A stretch of 64,000 nt of DNA from Rhodococcus sp. IEGM 1381 (GTDB taxonomy: Bacteria > Actinomycetota > Actinomycetes > Mycobacteriales > Mycobacteriaceae). The position numbers were made by a program, and so were the translations under genes. Of this stretch, positions 1-8,934 are shown piece by piece (the stretch's first letter is position 1; each line of letters begins with the position of its first letter). The notes under the pieces are model-generated. The model had not been told where the DNA came from. It saw only the letters and a list, made by a program, of their open reading frames with translations, and searched no databases. The DNA lies in the NCBI RefSeq assembly GCF_030056795.1, contig NZ_JASHKQ010000013.1, positions 47,431 to 111,430 on the forward strand, in the 5' to 3' direction.

Positions 1-536
1 ACGATGGAGTCGACCGCGTCCAGCACGTCGTCCCAGTGTTTGGCAACCGCCGCTCCGATGCGATCCCACAATTCGGCTCCCTCGCGGCCGAGGAAGTTCT
101 CGACGCCTCCGCCGACTGCCCCCACGAACGGATTGGTTCCGAAAAAGCTTGTGACGGGGCGCAATTCGCACACATCGCCGATGGAGGCGACGATGTCGAA
201 GGTTGCCTGCAGTTCGGCGAGGACGTCGGCTTCGGGGTCCGAGGCCACCAACTCGGGTACCGACACCAGATCGAAGTGATGCAGATCGTCGGGCTCGAGC
301 TCGTACGCCGCCAGAGCGGAGACCACCGGCCACGACGGATGGTCGGTGAGATCGTTGTCGTCGTCGGATCGGACGAACGCCGCGAGCTCTGCGACGGTCG
401 AGAATCCATACAGATCTTCCTCGTGTCCGAGGAATGCCTCCCACTCGTCGTCGCCTTCTCGCCACTCCGGTGCCCACAGTGTCGAGAAGTCACCGGCGGT
501 GAGACCGAGTTCGATCGGGATGATGTCTCCAGCCAT
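1..536 (-). CDS. Rv3311-like conserved hypothetical protein (3' end outside window)
   Basis: The reading frame opens at an ATG (536-534) and stays open to the window edge, giving 178 residues of an incomplete protein that starts MAGDIIPIELGLTAGDFSTL. The visible part is acidic and soluble, with no signal peptide or membrane segment. I do not know its function. Rv3311 of M. tuberculosis is a conserved hypothetical next to upp and sapM, and the neighbouring genes here follow the same order, so orthology is likely by position. It follows the small secretion-associated cassette by 15 bp on the same strand and may be its last cistron. Confidence 0.75.
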   Translation of the reverse strand, partial: MAGDIIPIELGLTAGDFSTLWAPEWREGDDEWEAFLGHEEDLYGFSTVAELAAFVRSDDDNDLTDHPSWPVVSALAAYELEPDDLHHFDLVSVPELVASDPEADVLAELQATFDIVASIGDVCELRPVTSFFGTNPFVGAVGGGVENFLGREGAELWDRIGAAVAKHWDDVLDAVDSI

Positions 537-551
537 GGCGCGAAGCCTATC

Positions 552-866
552 TCAGGAGTCTGTGAACGACGCTTGCAGACTTTGCAGGATGCTTTCGCGG
601 TGGTCGAGTGCCCCAGCGGCGGCCTCGGCAGCCACGGAGGTGATCGTCGACGCGAGTACACGAGCGGTCACCGATCCGAGGTTCTCGGCGAGTTCGAGTT
701 CGACCATGGCACCGGATCCATCGGCGACGACGGTCACCAGGTTGTCCGGAGAGGTGACTCGAAACCTGATGCGGTCCAGTCGCTCGTGAGTCTCGCGCAG
801 GGTGTCCAGCCGGTGCCTGGCCCCGCCGACCAGAGCGTCGAGTTCGGTGGAGTGCGTGTGGGTCAT
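552..866 (-). CDS. YbaB/EbfC-like small protein of a type VII-associated cassette
   Basis: This 104-aa protein begins MTHTHSTELDALVGGARHRL. A helical N-terminal half is followed by a hydrophobic strand-rich stretch (VTVVADGSGAMVELELAE), the layout of the YbaB/EbfC DNA-binding family and its EspL-type relatives that accompany type VII secretion genes. The start codon overlaps the stop of the upstream gene as ATGA, which fixes the start. Its three upstream neighbours on the strand are a small unknown protein, an NlpC/P60 hydrolase and an EspC-like secretion target, so a role in that export cassette is inferred. YbaB membership rests on pattern only. Confidence 0.7.
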   Translation of the reverse strand: MTHTHSTELDALVGGARHRLDTLRETHERLDRIRFRVTSPDNLVTVVADGSGAMVELELAENLGSVTARVLASTITSVAAEAAAGALDHRESILQSLQASFTDS

Positions 867-1201
867 GCCTGCCTCAGCCAACTCGCGGGTGCGACGTCCT
901 CGGCCAGGTGCTCGTTCGCAGCGGCAGCCACTCGGGCGCTCGTGGGTAGTCCGAGGCGGTCGAGTACGTCGGCAGGAACTCCGTCCTCGGCCAGCAGGAT
1001 ACGACGCTGGGCGCGGGCTGCGGCGCTCGCTCGCTCGCATTGCTGCAGAATCGTCGTTGCCAATGCGCCTCCGCCGTAACGCAGTTCGCGCTCGTCGATG
1101 GCAACTGCGATCGGTAGCCCGTGTTCGGTGGAGCGCACTGTCACCGATCCCGATCTGGTGCCCGATACCGCGCTGAGGACGGTGAGGGTGGAGTCGGTCA
1201 T
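863..1201 (-). CDS. hypothetical protein of the type VII-associated cassette
   Basis: A 112-aa soluble protein starting MTDSTLTVLSAVSGTRSGSV. I do not recognise the family. The N-terminal 50 residues are strand-rich and the C-terminal half is alanine-rich and helical. It lies 26 bp after the NlpC/P60 gene and overlaps the YbaB-like gene by an ATGA, so it is almost certainly co-transcribed and translationally coupled. Similar unnamed partners sit in comparable cassettes in other rhodococci (recollection, not checked). An upstream ATG at 1231 would add ten residues, but it would start almost inside the preceding gene and has no clear ribosome-binding site. Confidence 0.7.
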   Translation of the reverse strand: MTDSTLTVLSAVSGTRSGSVTVRSTEHGLPIAVAIDERELRYGGGALATTILQQCERASAAARAQRRILLAEDGVPADVLDRLGLPTSARVAAAANEHLAEDVAPASWLRQA

Positions 1202-1227
1202 CGTCTGGCCCTTCATTCGATCGGCTC

Positions 1228-2364
1228 TCATTCGGTCGGACGGTAGAAGCCCTTGAAGCCCATACCGCTGTTGGTCGTTCGGATCGGTCCGACCTGCACC
1301 GGATCTCCGGCTTCGACCAGCTGGCCGTTGCCGATGACCATGGCCACGTGGCCGTCCCAGACCGCAAGGTCGCCGGGCATCACCTCACCCGGTGCCACGG
1401 CCGAGCCGATTCCCTGTTCCTGAGCCAGACGGGGGATCTCGACGCCCTGCTGCGAATACGCCCACTGCGTCAATCCGCTGCAGTCGAGTCCGCTGCCCGG
1501 AGTGGTTCCGCCCCACGCGTAGGGCACGCCCTGTTGCGTCAATGCACTACGTACGGCACCGGCGGCCTCGGGGTTCGGTGCGGTGACGATACTGCCGTCG
1601 GGCAACCGCACCTCGACACCGCGACCGGCGCTGTCGGTCGACCGGGAAGAATCGGAGCCCGGATCACCCAGATAGTTCAGTGCGCCACCGCCACCGCCAC
1701 CGCCACCCGGCGCGTCGGCTCCGGTATCAGGGGAGGACAACGACTGCGCGAACGTCTTCGCCAATTTCTCGCCGGCCTCGATCACCTGCGACGTCGCAGG
1801 TGAGGTCATGAGATTCGAGGGGGATCCGGGGGCCGGAGCCGGCCCTCCGCCCACGGGCGCGGGCACCGTCGGCGGAGCAGCGAGTGCCCCGACTTTCGCA
1901 GTGTGCGCGGCCAATTCGGCGCGAACACGGGCAATCACAACCAGAGCCCGCTCGAGGTGCTCGATGGCTGCCGAGATCAGCATGGTCTGCCCTACCGGTG
2001 TAGCGATGATCGGTCCGGCCGAGAGTGCGATGCCCACGAACGACGCCGCGATGGCCTGCAGTTCGAGGAAACCCTGATTGGTATCGCGGCAGGCCTGATC
2101 GACGACGGCAGCGATGTCGTCGGCGTGGTCCACGAGGGCGATCGCGGACGAGTGCGCGTTCTCGGCGTACCGAATTGCGGCGTCGGCGGCCTCACCGTTC
2201 CAATTCGCGGCGAGCTCGGTGATCGCGACCCTGCCGACTCCCTGCGCTGCCTCGATCGCTGCCGAGGACACACGAAGCACGTCGGCCGGACCCCCGGTGG
2301 GAACCGCTCCGTTGCCGAAGGCACCGAGCAGATCGACGATCGGACGGGCCAACAGATCGATCAT
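1228..2364 (-). CDS. NlpC/P60 (C40) peptidoglycan endopeptidase, type VII-associated
   Basis: A 378-aa protein. The C-terminal ~120 residues form an NlpC/P60 domain with the catalytic Cys in GLDCSGL (about residue 295) and the catalytic His in WDGHVAMV (about residue 339), as in cell-wall hydrolases that cut peptide stems. The N-terminal ~210 residues are helical and resemble ESX-associated helical domains (ANWNGEAADAAIRYAENAHS). A Pro/Gly-rich linker with a run of eight glycines precedes the catalytic domain. No Sec signal peptide is visible, which fits type VII export with the EspC-like protein encoded 5 bp upstream. A longer open frame upstream overlaps that gene and is not used. Confidence 0.85.
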   Translation of the reverse strand: MIDLLARPIVDLLGAFGNGAVPTGGPADVLRVSSAAIEAAQGVGRVAITELAANWNGEAADAAIRYAENAHSSAIALVDHADDIAAVVDQACRDTNQGFLELQAIAASFVGIALSAGPIIATPVGQTMLISAAIEHLERALVVIARVRAELAAHTAKVGALAAPPTVPAPVGGGPAPAPGSPSNLMTSPATSQVIEAGEKLAKTFAQSLSSPDTGADAPGGGGGGGGALNYLGDPGSDSSRSTDSAGRGVEVRLPDGSIVTAPNPEAAGAVRSALTQQGVPYAWGGTTPGSGLDCSGLTQWAYSQQGVEIPRLAQEQGIGSAVAPGEVMPGDLAVWDGHVAMVIGNGQLVEAGDPVQVGPIRTTNSGMGFKGFYRPTE

Positions 2365-2369
2365 GGCCG

Positions 2370-2702
2370 CTACCGCGCGTCCGGCGCGATACCGGCAGCC
2401 GAGCCCGCGACGGTTGCGCCGGTGCCGGCATCGGTGAGGGCGTACGACACGGCCGACGCCGTGGCCGCGGAACCGATGCTCGCCACTGCCCCGGCCAAGC
2501 GCACCACGGCGTCGGTGTGCGCCAGGTGGGTACCGGCGGCAGCACCGAGAAATTCCTGTCCGATCAGGCCGAATACCGGTGCGAGCACAGCGGGCCCGCA
2601 GGCAGCAGCGGCGGCACCCGCTGCGGCGATCTGTTGGGCCATGGTCGACGCCACCGCACCGTATGCGAGGACCCCCTCGGTATCGACGACGAGTTCGGCC
2701 AT
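2370..2702 (-). CDS. EspC-like type VII secretion target (DUF2580 family)
   Basis: A 110-aa alanine-rich helical protein beginning MAELVVDTEGVLAYGAVAST. The size, the small-residue helices and the hydrophobic pattern match the EspC/DUF2580 family of ESX-secreted or ESX-associated proteins. It is the first gene of a four-gene minus-strand cassette (EspC-like, NlpC/P60, unknown, YbaB-like). No ESX core gene (EccC, MycP) is in the window, so this is an orphan substrate cassette. The start at 2702 was chosen because the extra N-terminal residues of the longer frame are basic and unlike the family. Confidence 0.75.
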   Translation of the reverse strand: MAELVVDTEGVLAYGAVASTMAQQIAAAGAAAAACGPAVLAPVFGLIGQEFLGAAAGTHLAHTDAVVRLAGAVASIGSAATASAVSYALTDAGTGATVAGSAAGIAPDAR

Positions 2703-2823
2703 CAGTGCCCCCTGAGAAAGCAATCGATTCGTAAGCCGCCGAGTGCGACGCCCAACTGGTTCGACGCGGATGCCCGCCATTCGGTTCCCGTGACTTGCCG
2801 TTCGCGTCCGACCCCCGAAGTCC

Positions 2824-2829
2824 TATCCT
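2824..2829 (+). promoter_or_regulatory. predicted -10 of upp, leaderless
   Basis: TATCCT is separated from the upp ATG (2837) by 7 bp, which places transcription initiation on the start codon. A weak -35-like TTCGCG lies 17 bp upstream. Confidence 0.5.
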
Positions 2830-2836
2830 GGACGGC

Positions 2837-3460
2837 ATGGAAACACACGTGGTCGACCACCCACTGGCCGCAGCTCTGCTCACCACGATGCGGGATGAGC
2901 GCAGCGACAACGCCACGTTCCGGACGGCTCTTCGTCAACTCACCCACATGCTGGTCTACGAGGCCACCCGAGACGCCGCCATCGACACCTTCGAAGTGCG
3001 TACCCCCGTCGCCGTGACCGAAGGAACCAGGCTGGCTCGACCGCCGTTGCTCGTACCGGTACTGCGTGCAGGTCTCGGCATGGTCGAGAAGGCCAGCAGC
3101 CTCATCCCGCAGTCCCGCGTCGGTTTCGTGGGGATGGCCCGGGACGAGGAGACCCACCAGCCCGTTCCTTACATGGAGTCCTTGCCCGACGACCTGTCGC
3201 AGACGCCGGTGTACGTGCTCGATCCCATGCTGGCCACCGGCGGTTCCATGGTGCACACGATCGAACTGCTCGTCGGTCGCGGTGCGGCGGAGGTAACGGC
3301 CATCTGCGTCGTGGCCGCTCCCGAAGGTGTTGCCGCGCTCGAAGCCTCGGGCCTGCCGGTGCGATTGGTGGCGGCGAGCATCGACGACGGCCTGAACGAG
3401 AATGCGTTCATCGTCCCCGGCCTCGGTGACGCCGGCGATCGTCAGTTCGGTCCGCGCTGA
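2837..3460 (+). CDS. upp: uracil phosphoribosyltransferase
   Basis: A 207-aa protein, the usual length. It makes UMP from uracil and PRPP in pyrimidine salvage. Family marks are [17 protein letters not shown] in the middle, the PRPP-binding loop [15 protein letters not shown], and the C-terminal uracil-binding segment ending GDAGDRQFG. The start [15 protein letters not shown] fits homologues, and a -10-like TATCCT ends 7 bp before the ATG, suggesting a leaderless transcript. It is divergent from the type VII cassette. The location beside pmmB and the purine phosphorylase matches M. tuberculosis Rv3309c. Confidence 0.97.
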   Translation: METHVVDHPLAAALLTTMRDERSDNATFRTALRQLTHMLVYEATRDAAIDTFEVRTPVAVTEGTRLARPPLLVPVLRAGLGMVEKASSLIPQSRVGFVGMARDEETHQPVPYMESLPDDLSQTPVYVLDPMLATGGSMVHTIELLVGRGAAEVTAICVVAAPEGVAALEASGLPVRLVAASIDDGLNENAFIVPGLGDAGDRQFGPR

Positions 3461-3480
3461 CCTCCGCTACCGCCGCCCGC

Positions 3481-4422
3481 TTGGTGCTCGGGGTCTCCTG
3501 GCCCTCGAATGCATCGCCGACGCCAACGGACGTTCCGCAAGCTCCACTCCTGATGCCATCTCCACAGCTGCGGGTACTCGATATCGACACCGAGCAGATC
3601 GAGTTCCACGAATTGGTCGGGCGCAGGCTCGGTTTCCGTGCGCTGGGTGCCTCGACCGATCGCTACTGCACCGGGCGAACGGCCTTCCGGGCCGACGGTC
3701 CACCGCGCTACGTTCCGTGCCCCGGCCGGGAGCGGGCTGTCGGGTCGGGGCAGTGCGAGACGTGCGCCGGTAAGGACAGCTTCAGGTTCGTGCACACCGT
3801 GCATCGCAGCGGTTTCGTCTCGCGTGATCTGGAAAAGCATGTCATGCAGCCACATTGGCTCTATCTAGCTGCTTTCGCCAACGGAGCGTTCAAGATCGGC
3901 ACGGCTGCCGACACGCGCAAGTGGGGCCGGCTCGCCGAGCAGGGTGCCATCAGTGCGCGGTACGTCGCCCACGCCGACGATGGGAAAGCCGTTCGGGTGG
4001 CCGAGGATCTCGTGACCGAGTCGATGGGGCTTCGGCAAGCAGTGCGATCCGCGGCGAAAGCGGCCTCGCTGTGTCTTCCGATCGACGTCGAGAAGCTCGA
4101 CGCCGCCACCGCCCGCCGCGCAGCACAGGTCCGCGAGATGTTGACCGGCGCGGGCATCGCAGGGTGCACCCCGATCGACGACCGGTGGACGCCTCCTGTT
4201 GGGCGTGAAGCGTTGAGCGAGAACGTCAGTCGCGTCGCCTACCCCGCGGATGTCGCGACCGGGTCTCACGGACTCGCGATCAGGACATGCGTCGGGCAGG
4301 CGGTGATCGCCACCGTGGACGACGACACCTACGTCGTGGATCTGGCAGCACTCAAGGGTCGGCGAATAGAACTCGGTGCCTTCACCTCTGACCTGCCCGC
4401 GGTGCAATCGGCGCTGTTTTGA
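3481..4422 (+). CDS. DUF2797 family protein
   Basis: Up to 313 aa. The cysteine pattern YCTGRTA, then PCPGRERA and QCETCAGKDSF, is typical of DUF2797 and suggests a zinc site. The central part LYLAAFANGAFKIGTAADTR resembles a GIY-YIG-like strand pattern. The function is unknown. The start is uncertain: TTG 3481 or GTG 3484 keep the family-like LGVSW stretch, while the first ATG (3553) would lose it. It begins 20 bp after upp, likely in the same transcript, and converges with pmmB with only 19 bp between the ends. Confidence 0.8.
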   Translation: MVLGVSWPSNASPTPTDVPQAPLLMPSPQLRVLDIDTEQIEFHELVGRRLGFRALGASTDRYCTGRTAFRADGPPRYVPCPGRERAVGSGQCETCAGKDSFRFVHTVHRSGFVSRDLEKHVMQPHWLYLAAFANGAFKIGTAADTRKWGRLAEQGAISARYVAHADDGKAVRVAEDLVTESMGLRQAVRSAAKAASLCLPIDVEKLDAATARRAAQVREMLTGAGIAGCTPIDDRWTPPVGREALSENVSRVAYPADVATGSHGLAIRTCVGQAVIATVDDDTYVVDLAALKGRRIELGAFTSDLPAVQSALF

Positions 4423-4441
4423 CTCCTGGCGTCCGCCGCGT

Positions 4442-6043
4442 CTAGAGCTGCTGGGCGAAGGTTGTCAGCTCGGCCAGCAGCTCGCCCGCCGTCGCCCGCG
4501 CTCTCGTCAGGTCGTCTCGGTTGTCGACCTGCTCGACAACTTCGAGATAGGCCTTGAGTTTGGGTTCGGTACCGGACGGCCGCACGATCACCCGTAGCCC
4601 CGATCCGCCGATCTCGACTGCGTCGGTACGCAATTCGTCGTCGCGGTCGGCGTAGTCCAGTATGGCCACAGGGCGGCCCGCCAGGTGAGTCGGCGGTTCG
4701 GTACGCAACCTGCGCATCATGTTCCCGATCTCGGCGAGGTCCTCGACCCGCCGCGACACCTGTGAACCCAGGTGCACACCGAACTCGACCGCGAGGTCGT
4801 CGAGTACGTCGAGGAGCGTGCGGCGGTCCAGTTTCAGTCCGGCGGCCAGATCCGCGAGCACCACCGCCGCCGAGATGCCGTCCTTGTCGCGTACCACATT
4901 CGGATCGACGCAGTGCCCGATTGCTTCCTCGTATGCGTACACGAGGCCGTCGCCGGCGCGGACCAACCACTTGAAACCGGTCAGGGTGCGGGCATAGCGG
5001 GCACCACGCGCCGGAGCGAGCGCGGAGAGCAGCTGCGACGAGACGATGGTGTTGGCCACCAACGGGTCGGCCGTCGAATCGCTCAGCAGATAGTTCGCGA
5101 GCAGGGCTCCGGTCTGGTCCCCGGTCAGCATTCGCCAACCGTCCGGCCCCGGAACTCCGACTGCACAACGATCGGCATCGGGGTCGAGGGCGATCGCGAT
5201 ATCGGCATCGATCTCGGCCGCGAGAGCCAGCACCGCATCGGCAGCGCCCGGCTCCTCGGGGTTGGGGAACGTGACGGTGGGGAACGTGGGGTCGGGCTCG
5301 AATTGTTCCTCGACCACCTGGACGTCGCGGAACCCTGCTCCACGCAGCGCAGCGGTGGCCAGCTCGCCGCCGACGCCGTGCAGTGCCGTGAGGGCGATGC
5401 GAATATCTCGGCGCGTCGAACGAGGCAGTGCAACAACCGAATCGAGGTAGCGCGCAGCGATGTCGGTACCGCTGGGTTCGACGATCGAACGGGGAACGTC
5501 GACCGCGTCGCCGGTGGCGGCGATCAGCGCCTCGATCTCCGCGTCACTCGGCGGGATCAGTTGCGAGCCGCCGCGGAGGTACACCTTGTAGCCGTTGTCC
5601 GCCGCGGGGTTGTGTGACGCTGTGATCTGCACGCCGAGCTCGGCACCGAGGGCCCGTACCGCAAAGGCGACGACGGGAGTCGGGAGTGGTCGAGGCAGCA
5701 ACACCACCGAGAAGCCCTGAGCGGACAGGGTTTCCGCAGCCGCGAAAGCGAACTGTTCGGAGCCGGTTCTGGCGTCGCGACCGACGACGACGGTCGACCC
5801 GCCGAGGCCCTTCTCGATCAACCATGCTGCGATACCGGCGGTGGTCTTCACCACCACCGCCACGTTCATGCCGTTCGGTCCTGCGCGTACCGGTCCTCTC
5901 AAGCCCGCCGTGCCGAACGTCAGTGGGCCGCTGAACCGATCGGTGAGCTCGGCATCGGACAGGCCGTGAAGTTCCTCGCGGGTAGCGGGGTCCGGGTCGC
6001 CGGCGATCCAGCGCTGTACACGTTCGGCGAGCTCCTCGGTCAC
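4442..6043 (-). CDS. pmmB: phospho-sugar mutase (phosphomannomutase/phosphoglucomutase family)
   Basis: A 533-aa enzyme of the alpha-D-phosphohexomutase superfamily, interconverting hexose 1- and 6-phosphates. The phosphoserine loop [13 protein letters not shown] is at about residue 143, the metal loop DPDADRCAV near residue 290, and the phosphate-binding signature [12 protein letters not shown] near the C terminus. Length and order match M. tuberculosis PmmB (Rv3308). The GTG start overlaps the stop of the purine nucleoside phosphorylase (GTGA), so the two are translationally coupled; together they fit nucleoside salvage, moving ribose 1-phosphate on to the 5-phosphate. The exact sugar specificity cannot be read from sequence. 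Confidence 0.93.
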   Translation of the reverse strand: MTEELAERVQRWIAGDPDPATREELHGLSDAELTDRFSGPLTFGTAGLRGPVRAGPNGMNVAVVVKTTAGIAAWLIEKGLGGSTVVVGRDARTGSEQFAFAAAETLSAQGFSVVLLPRPLPTPVVAFAVRALGAELGVQITASHNPAADNGYKVYLRGGSQLIPPSDAEIEALIAATGDAVDVPRSIVEPSGTDIAARYLDSVVALPRSTRRDIRIALTALHGVGGELATAALRGAGFRDVQVVEEQFEPDPTFPTVTFPNPEEPGAADAVLALAAEIDADIAIALDPDADRCAVGVPGPDGWRMLTGDQTGALLANYLLSDSTADPLVANTIVSSQLLSALAPARGARYARTLTGFKWLVRAGDGLVYAYEEAIGHCVDPNVVRDKDGISAAVVLADLAAGLKLDRRTLLDVLDDLAVEFGVHLGSQVSRRVEDLAEIGNMMRRLRTEPPTHLAGRPVAILDYADRDDELRTDAVEIGGSGLRVIVRPSGTEPKLKAYLEVVEQVDNRDDLTRARATAGELLAELTTFAQQL

Positions 6044-6867
6044 AGTCGAGTAACCAATTCGTGCAGCAAGGCACCCATCCGGGCAGCGGAATCCTTACCG
6101 GCGGCGAGCACTTCGGTGTGGTTCAGGTGCTCGCCGGTCATTCCGGCCGCAAGATTGGTGACCAGCGAGATGCCGAGGACTCGAGCGCCCTTCGCCCTCG
6201 CGGCGATCGTCTCGTGCACCGTCGACATACCCACGAGGTCTGCTCCGAGAGTGCGCAGCATTCGGATCTCGGCAGGCGTCTCGTAGTGGGGACCGGGCAG
6301 ACCCGCGTAGACGCCGTCTTCGAGCGACGGATCGATCTCGGCTGCAAGAGCGCGGAGTTCAGGGGAGTACGCGTCGACCAGATCCACGAACTCGGCACCG
6401 ACGAGAGGCGAACGTGCGGTGAGGTTGAGGTGGTCGGAAATCAGGACGGGCTGCCCGACGCTCATGCCTTCGCGGATTCCGCCTGCGGCGTTGGTCAGCA
6501 CGACGGTCGTCGCGCCTGCGGCGATCGCGGTGCGCACGGGGTGCACGACGCGTCGTAGGTCGTGACCTTCGTAGGCGTGGGTGCGGCCCTGCAGCAGCAG
6601 GGTGTGGGTACCACCGACGTCCACCGAGGTGATGGTGCCCGAGTGACCCGAAGCCGACGGCGGCGCGAAACCGGGCAGGTCTGCCATTCGCACGGTCGCG
6701 GTGGGGGAGCCGAAGACATCGGCTGCAGCCTGCCAGCCGGAGCCGAGGACGATGGCCACGGAATGGGTGTCGACTCCGGTTGCCGCGGCGAGAGCGTCGG
6801 CGGCGGTGCGCGCGGCCCCCTCGGGGTCGGTCACGGGGTCGGTCTCATGTGCGTCGGTGATTGCCAC
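6040..6867 (-). CDS. deoD: purine nucleoside phosphorylase (trimeric PNP)
   Basis: About 275 aa. It phosphorolyses inosine and guanosine to base plus ribose 1-phosphate. Landmarks are VAIVLGSGW (phosphate loop), [18 protein letters not shown], the signature [19 protein letters not shown], and VTNLAAGM with the purine-binding Asn. These are features of the low-molecular-mass trimeric PNPs, as in Rv3307. I chose GTG 6867: a TACTGT -10-like element lies 8 bp upstream, and the N terminus then approaches that of homologues. A TTG at 6876 would add three residues. The stop overlaps the pmmB start. Confidence 0.92.
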   Translation of the reverse strand: MAITDAHETDPVTDPEGAARTAADALAAATGVDTHSVAIVLGSGWQAAADVFGSPTATVRMADLPGFAPPSASGHSGTITSVDVGGTHTLLLQGRTHAYEGHDLRRVVHPVRTAIAAGATTVVLTNAAGGIREGMSVGQPVLISDHLNLTARSPLVGAEFVDLVDAYSPELRALAAEIDPSLEDGVYAGLPGPHYETPAEIRMLRTLGADLVGMSTVHETIAARAKGARVLGISLVTNLAAGMTGEHLNHTEVLAAGKDSAARMGALLHELVTRL

Positions 6868-6941
6868 GATGATCAACAGTAGGAGATCGGCGCGATGGAT
6901 GTGCGACCGATGGAGGTTGCCACCAGCAAGTTACCCCCGAG

Positions 6942-6947
6942 TAGTAT
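6942..6947 (+). promoter_or_regulatory. predicted -10 of the enoyl-CoA hydratase gene, leaderless
   Basis: TAGTAT ends 7 bp before the ATG at 6955. A TTGCCA -35-like element lies at 6917-6922 with a 19-bp spacer. The resulting transcript would have no leader, which favours this start over upstream ATGs. Confidence 0.5.
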
Positions 6948-6954
6948 CCGCTGC

Positions 6955-7659
6955 ATGCCCTATCTCGAACGCGACGGCGACGTCCACATCCTGTTCCTCG
7001 GTGCCCAGGACGGTGCGAACAATCCGGAGAATCGGTTCCACCCGGACTGGATCGACGCCGTCCACGCGTTGCTCGACGAGGTCGAGGCGGCGACCGGTCC
7101 GGCGGCGCTGGTCACCACGTCGGCGGGCAAGTTCTACACCAACGGTCTCGACACCGATTGGCTCTTCGCCAACCTGGACAAGATCACCTGGTACCTCGAC
7201 CGCGTGCACACGCTCTACACCCGGCTCCTCTCGTTTCCGATGGCTACCGTCGCCGCGGTGCAGGGGCACGCGTTCGGGGCGGGCGCAATGTTCGCCACCT
7301 CGCACGACTTCCGCATCCAACGCGTCGATCGCGGTTTCTACTGCTTGCCCGAGGTCAACCTGAACATGCCGTTCACCGTCGGAATGTCCGCACTGATCAA
7401 CTCCCGGTTGCCCAAACAGACCGCTGTCGACGCGATGACGACCGGACGCCGCTACGGCGGTGCCGACGCGCAGGCCGCGGGAATAGTCGAGTCGACGGCT
7501 CCCGAGGAATCGCTGGTCTCCGACGCGGTCGCCAAGGCCGCAGCACTGACCAGCACCCGCGGCGCGAACCTGGCGGGGATCAAGAGTCGTATTCACGTGG
7601 ATCTGCTGGCCGCGTTGAACACCGCCACCGACGACAGCAACTTCAGCTTCGGAAAGTAG
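6955..7659 (+). CDS. enoyl-CoA hydratase/isomerase family protein
   Basis: A 234-aa crotonase-fold protein. The oxyanion-hole segment AVQGHAFGAGAMFATSHD and the following FYCLPEVNLNMPF, with a Glu in the position used by delta3,delta2-enoyl-CoA isomerases, indicate action on acyl-CoA thioesters. It is shorter than typical hydratases (about 255-260 aa). The start at 6955 begins the fold directly (MPYLERDGDVHILFL). It is divergent from the PNP gene and is not present at this place in M. tuberculosis, as far as I recall. The physiological substrate is unknown. Confidence 0.88.
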   Translation: MPYLERDGDVHILFLGAQDGANNPENRFHPDWIDAVHALLDEVEAATGPAALVTTSAGKFYTNGLDTDWLFANLDKITWYLDRVHTLYTRLLSFPMATVAAVQGHAFGAGAMFATSHDFRIQRVDRGFYCLPEVNLNMPFTVGMSALINSRLPKQTAVDAMTTGRRYGGADAQAAGIVESTAPEESLVSDAVAKAAALTSTRGANLAGIKSRIHVDLLAALNTATDDSNFSFGK

Positions 7660-7731
7660 AAGCCCCGTCTCTTTCCGCAACTCGGCACAGCCGTTCCGAC
7701 TATCGGCCGCGCTAGTGACACACTGTCTCTC

Positions 7732-8934
7732 GTGATCGACGAATCGAACAGCGCTGCGGTCGGCGAGGCAATGGACCGCGCCCTCGCCACCGCCACGGAC
7801 GAAGTGGTCGCGCTCTCGCACTCGATTCACGCGGAACCGGAGCTGGCGTTCGAGGAACATCGCAGTGTCGCCAAGATTCTCGACACGCTCCGAGCCCACG
7901 ATTTCGAGGTCGAGACGGCCGTCGCAGGCATGGACACCGCGTTCACCGCGTCGTTCGGTAGCGGCGACCTGGTGATCGGGATCTGTGCGGAGTACGACGC
8001 GCTGCCCGAGATCGGTCATGCGTGCGGGCACAACATCATTGCGGGTTCCGCGGTGGGGGCTGCGCTTGCGCTCGCTCCGGTCGCCGACTCTCTTGGCATC
8101 ACCGTCCGAGTGCTCGGCACCCCGGCCGAAGAGACCGGCGGAGGCAAGGTGCTGATGCTCGAGCGCGGAGTGTTCGACGGCATCGGCGCGGCGCTGATGG
8201 TCCACCCCGGACCCTTCGACATCGTCGGTGCGACCTCGCTGGCTCTGGCCGACGTCGCCGTGAAGTTCACCGGCCGCGCCGCGCACGCGTCGGCCGCTCC
8301 CGAGTGGGGAATCAACGCTGGCGATGCGGTCACCATCAGCCAGGTGGCGCTCGGTCTGCTGCGTCAGCATCTGGCGCCCGGTCAGCAGTTCCACGGCATC
8401 GTCAGCGACGGCGGGGCGGCGCCGAACATCGTTCCCGGCCATGCCGAGTTGCTCTACTACCTGCGGGCGAACACCACGGAGTCGCTCGAGGCGCTGAGAA
8501 CCAAGGCGTTCGCGTGTTTCGAGGCCGGGGCACTCGCCACCGGGTGTACTCACGAGATTCGTACGGTGTCACCGACATACGCGGCGTTGACGCCGGATTC
8601 GTGGCTGGTTGCGGCTTTTCGTCAGGAGATCGAAGCGTTGGGCCGATCGCCGTTGGCTCCGGATTTGGAAGGATTTCGCCCGTTGGGCAGCACAGACATG
8701 GGAAACGTGACGAATGTTCTACCCGGTATCCATCCCGTCGTCGGGCTCGACGCAGGCGGGGCGGTGACGCATCAGCCTGAGTTCGCCGCTGCGTGCGTCA
8801 CCGAGTCCGCCGACCGAGCATTGCGCGACGGAGCCCTCGGTCTGGCCAGAACTGCTGCGCGTGCTGCAGCCGATCCCAGCACTCGGGCCCGCCTGCTCGA
8901 CGGCGTGAGTGCCCGATCGGCTGGGCAGCTGTGA
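7732..8934 (+). CDS. amiB1: M20 family metallo-amidohydrolase (AmiB1-like)
   Basis: A 400-aa protein of the M20 peptidase/aminoacylase family. Metal-binding motifs are EYDALPEIGHACGHN, the acidic pair in PAEETGGGK, and a late His in VTHQPEFAA. An insert dimerisation domain (VAVKFTGRAAHASAAPEWGI) lies between the halves. Such enzymes hydrolyse N-acyl amino acids or p-aminobenzoyl-glutamate-type amides; the substrate here is not known. The GTG start at 7732 follows 72 bp of non-coding sequence. It forms an operon with the next M20 gene, matching the amiB1-amiA1 pair of M. tuberculosis. Confidence 0.9.
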   Translation: MIDESNSAAVGEAMDRALATATDEVVALSHSIHAEPELAFEEHRSVAKILDTLRAHDFEVETAVAGMDTAFTASFGSGDLVIGICAEYDALPEIGHACGHNIIAGSAVGAALALAPVADSLGITVRVLGTPAEETGGGKVLMLERGVFDGIGAALMVHPGPFDIVGATSLALADVAVKFTGRAAHASAAPEWGINAGDAVTISQVALGLLRQHLAPGQQFHGIVSDGGAAPNIVPGHAELLYYLRANTTESLEALRTKAFACFEAGALATGCTHEIRTVSPTYAALTPDSWLVAAFRQEIEALGRSPLAPDLEGFRPLGSTDMGNVTNVLPGIHPVVGLDAGGAVTHQPEFAAACVTESADRALRDGALGLARTAARAAADPSTRARLLDGVSARSAGQL

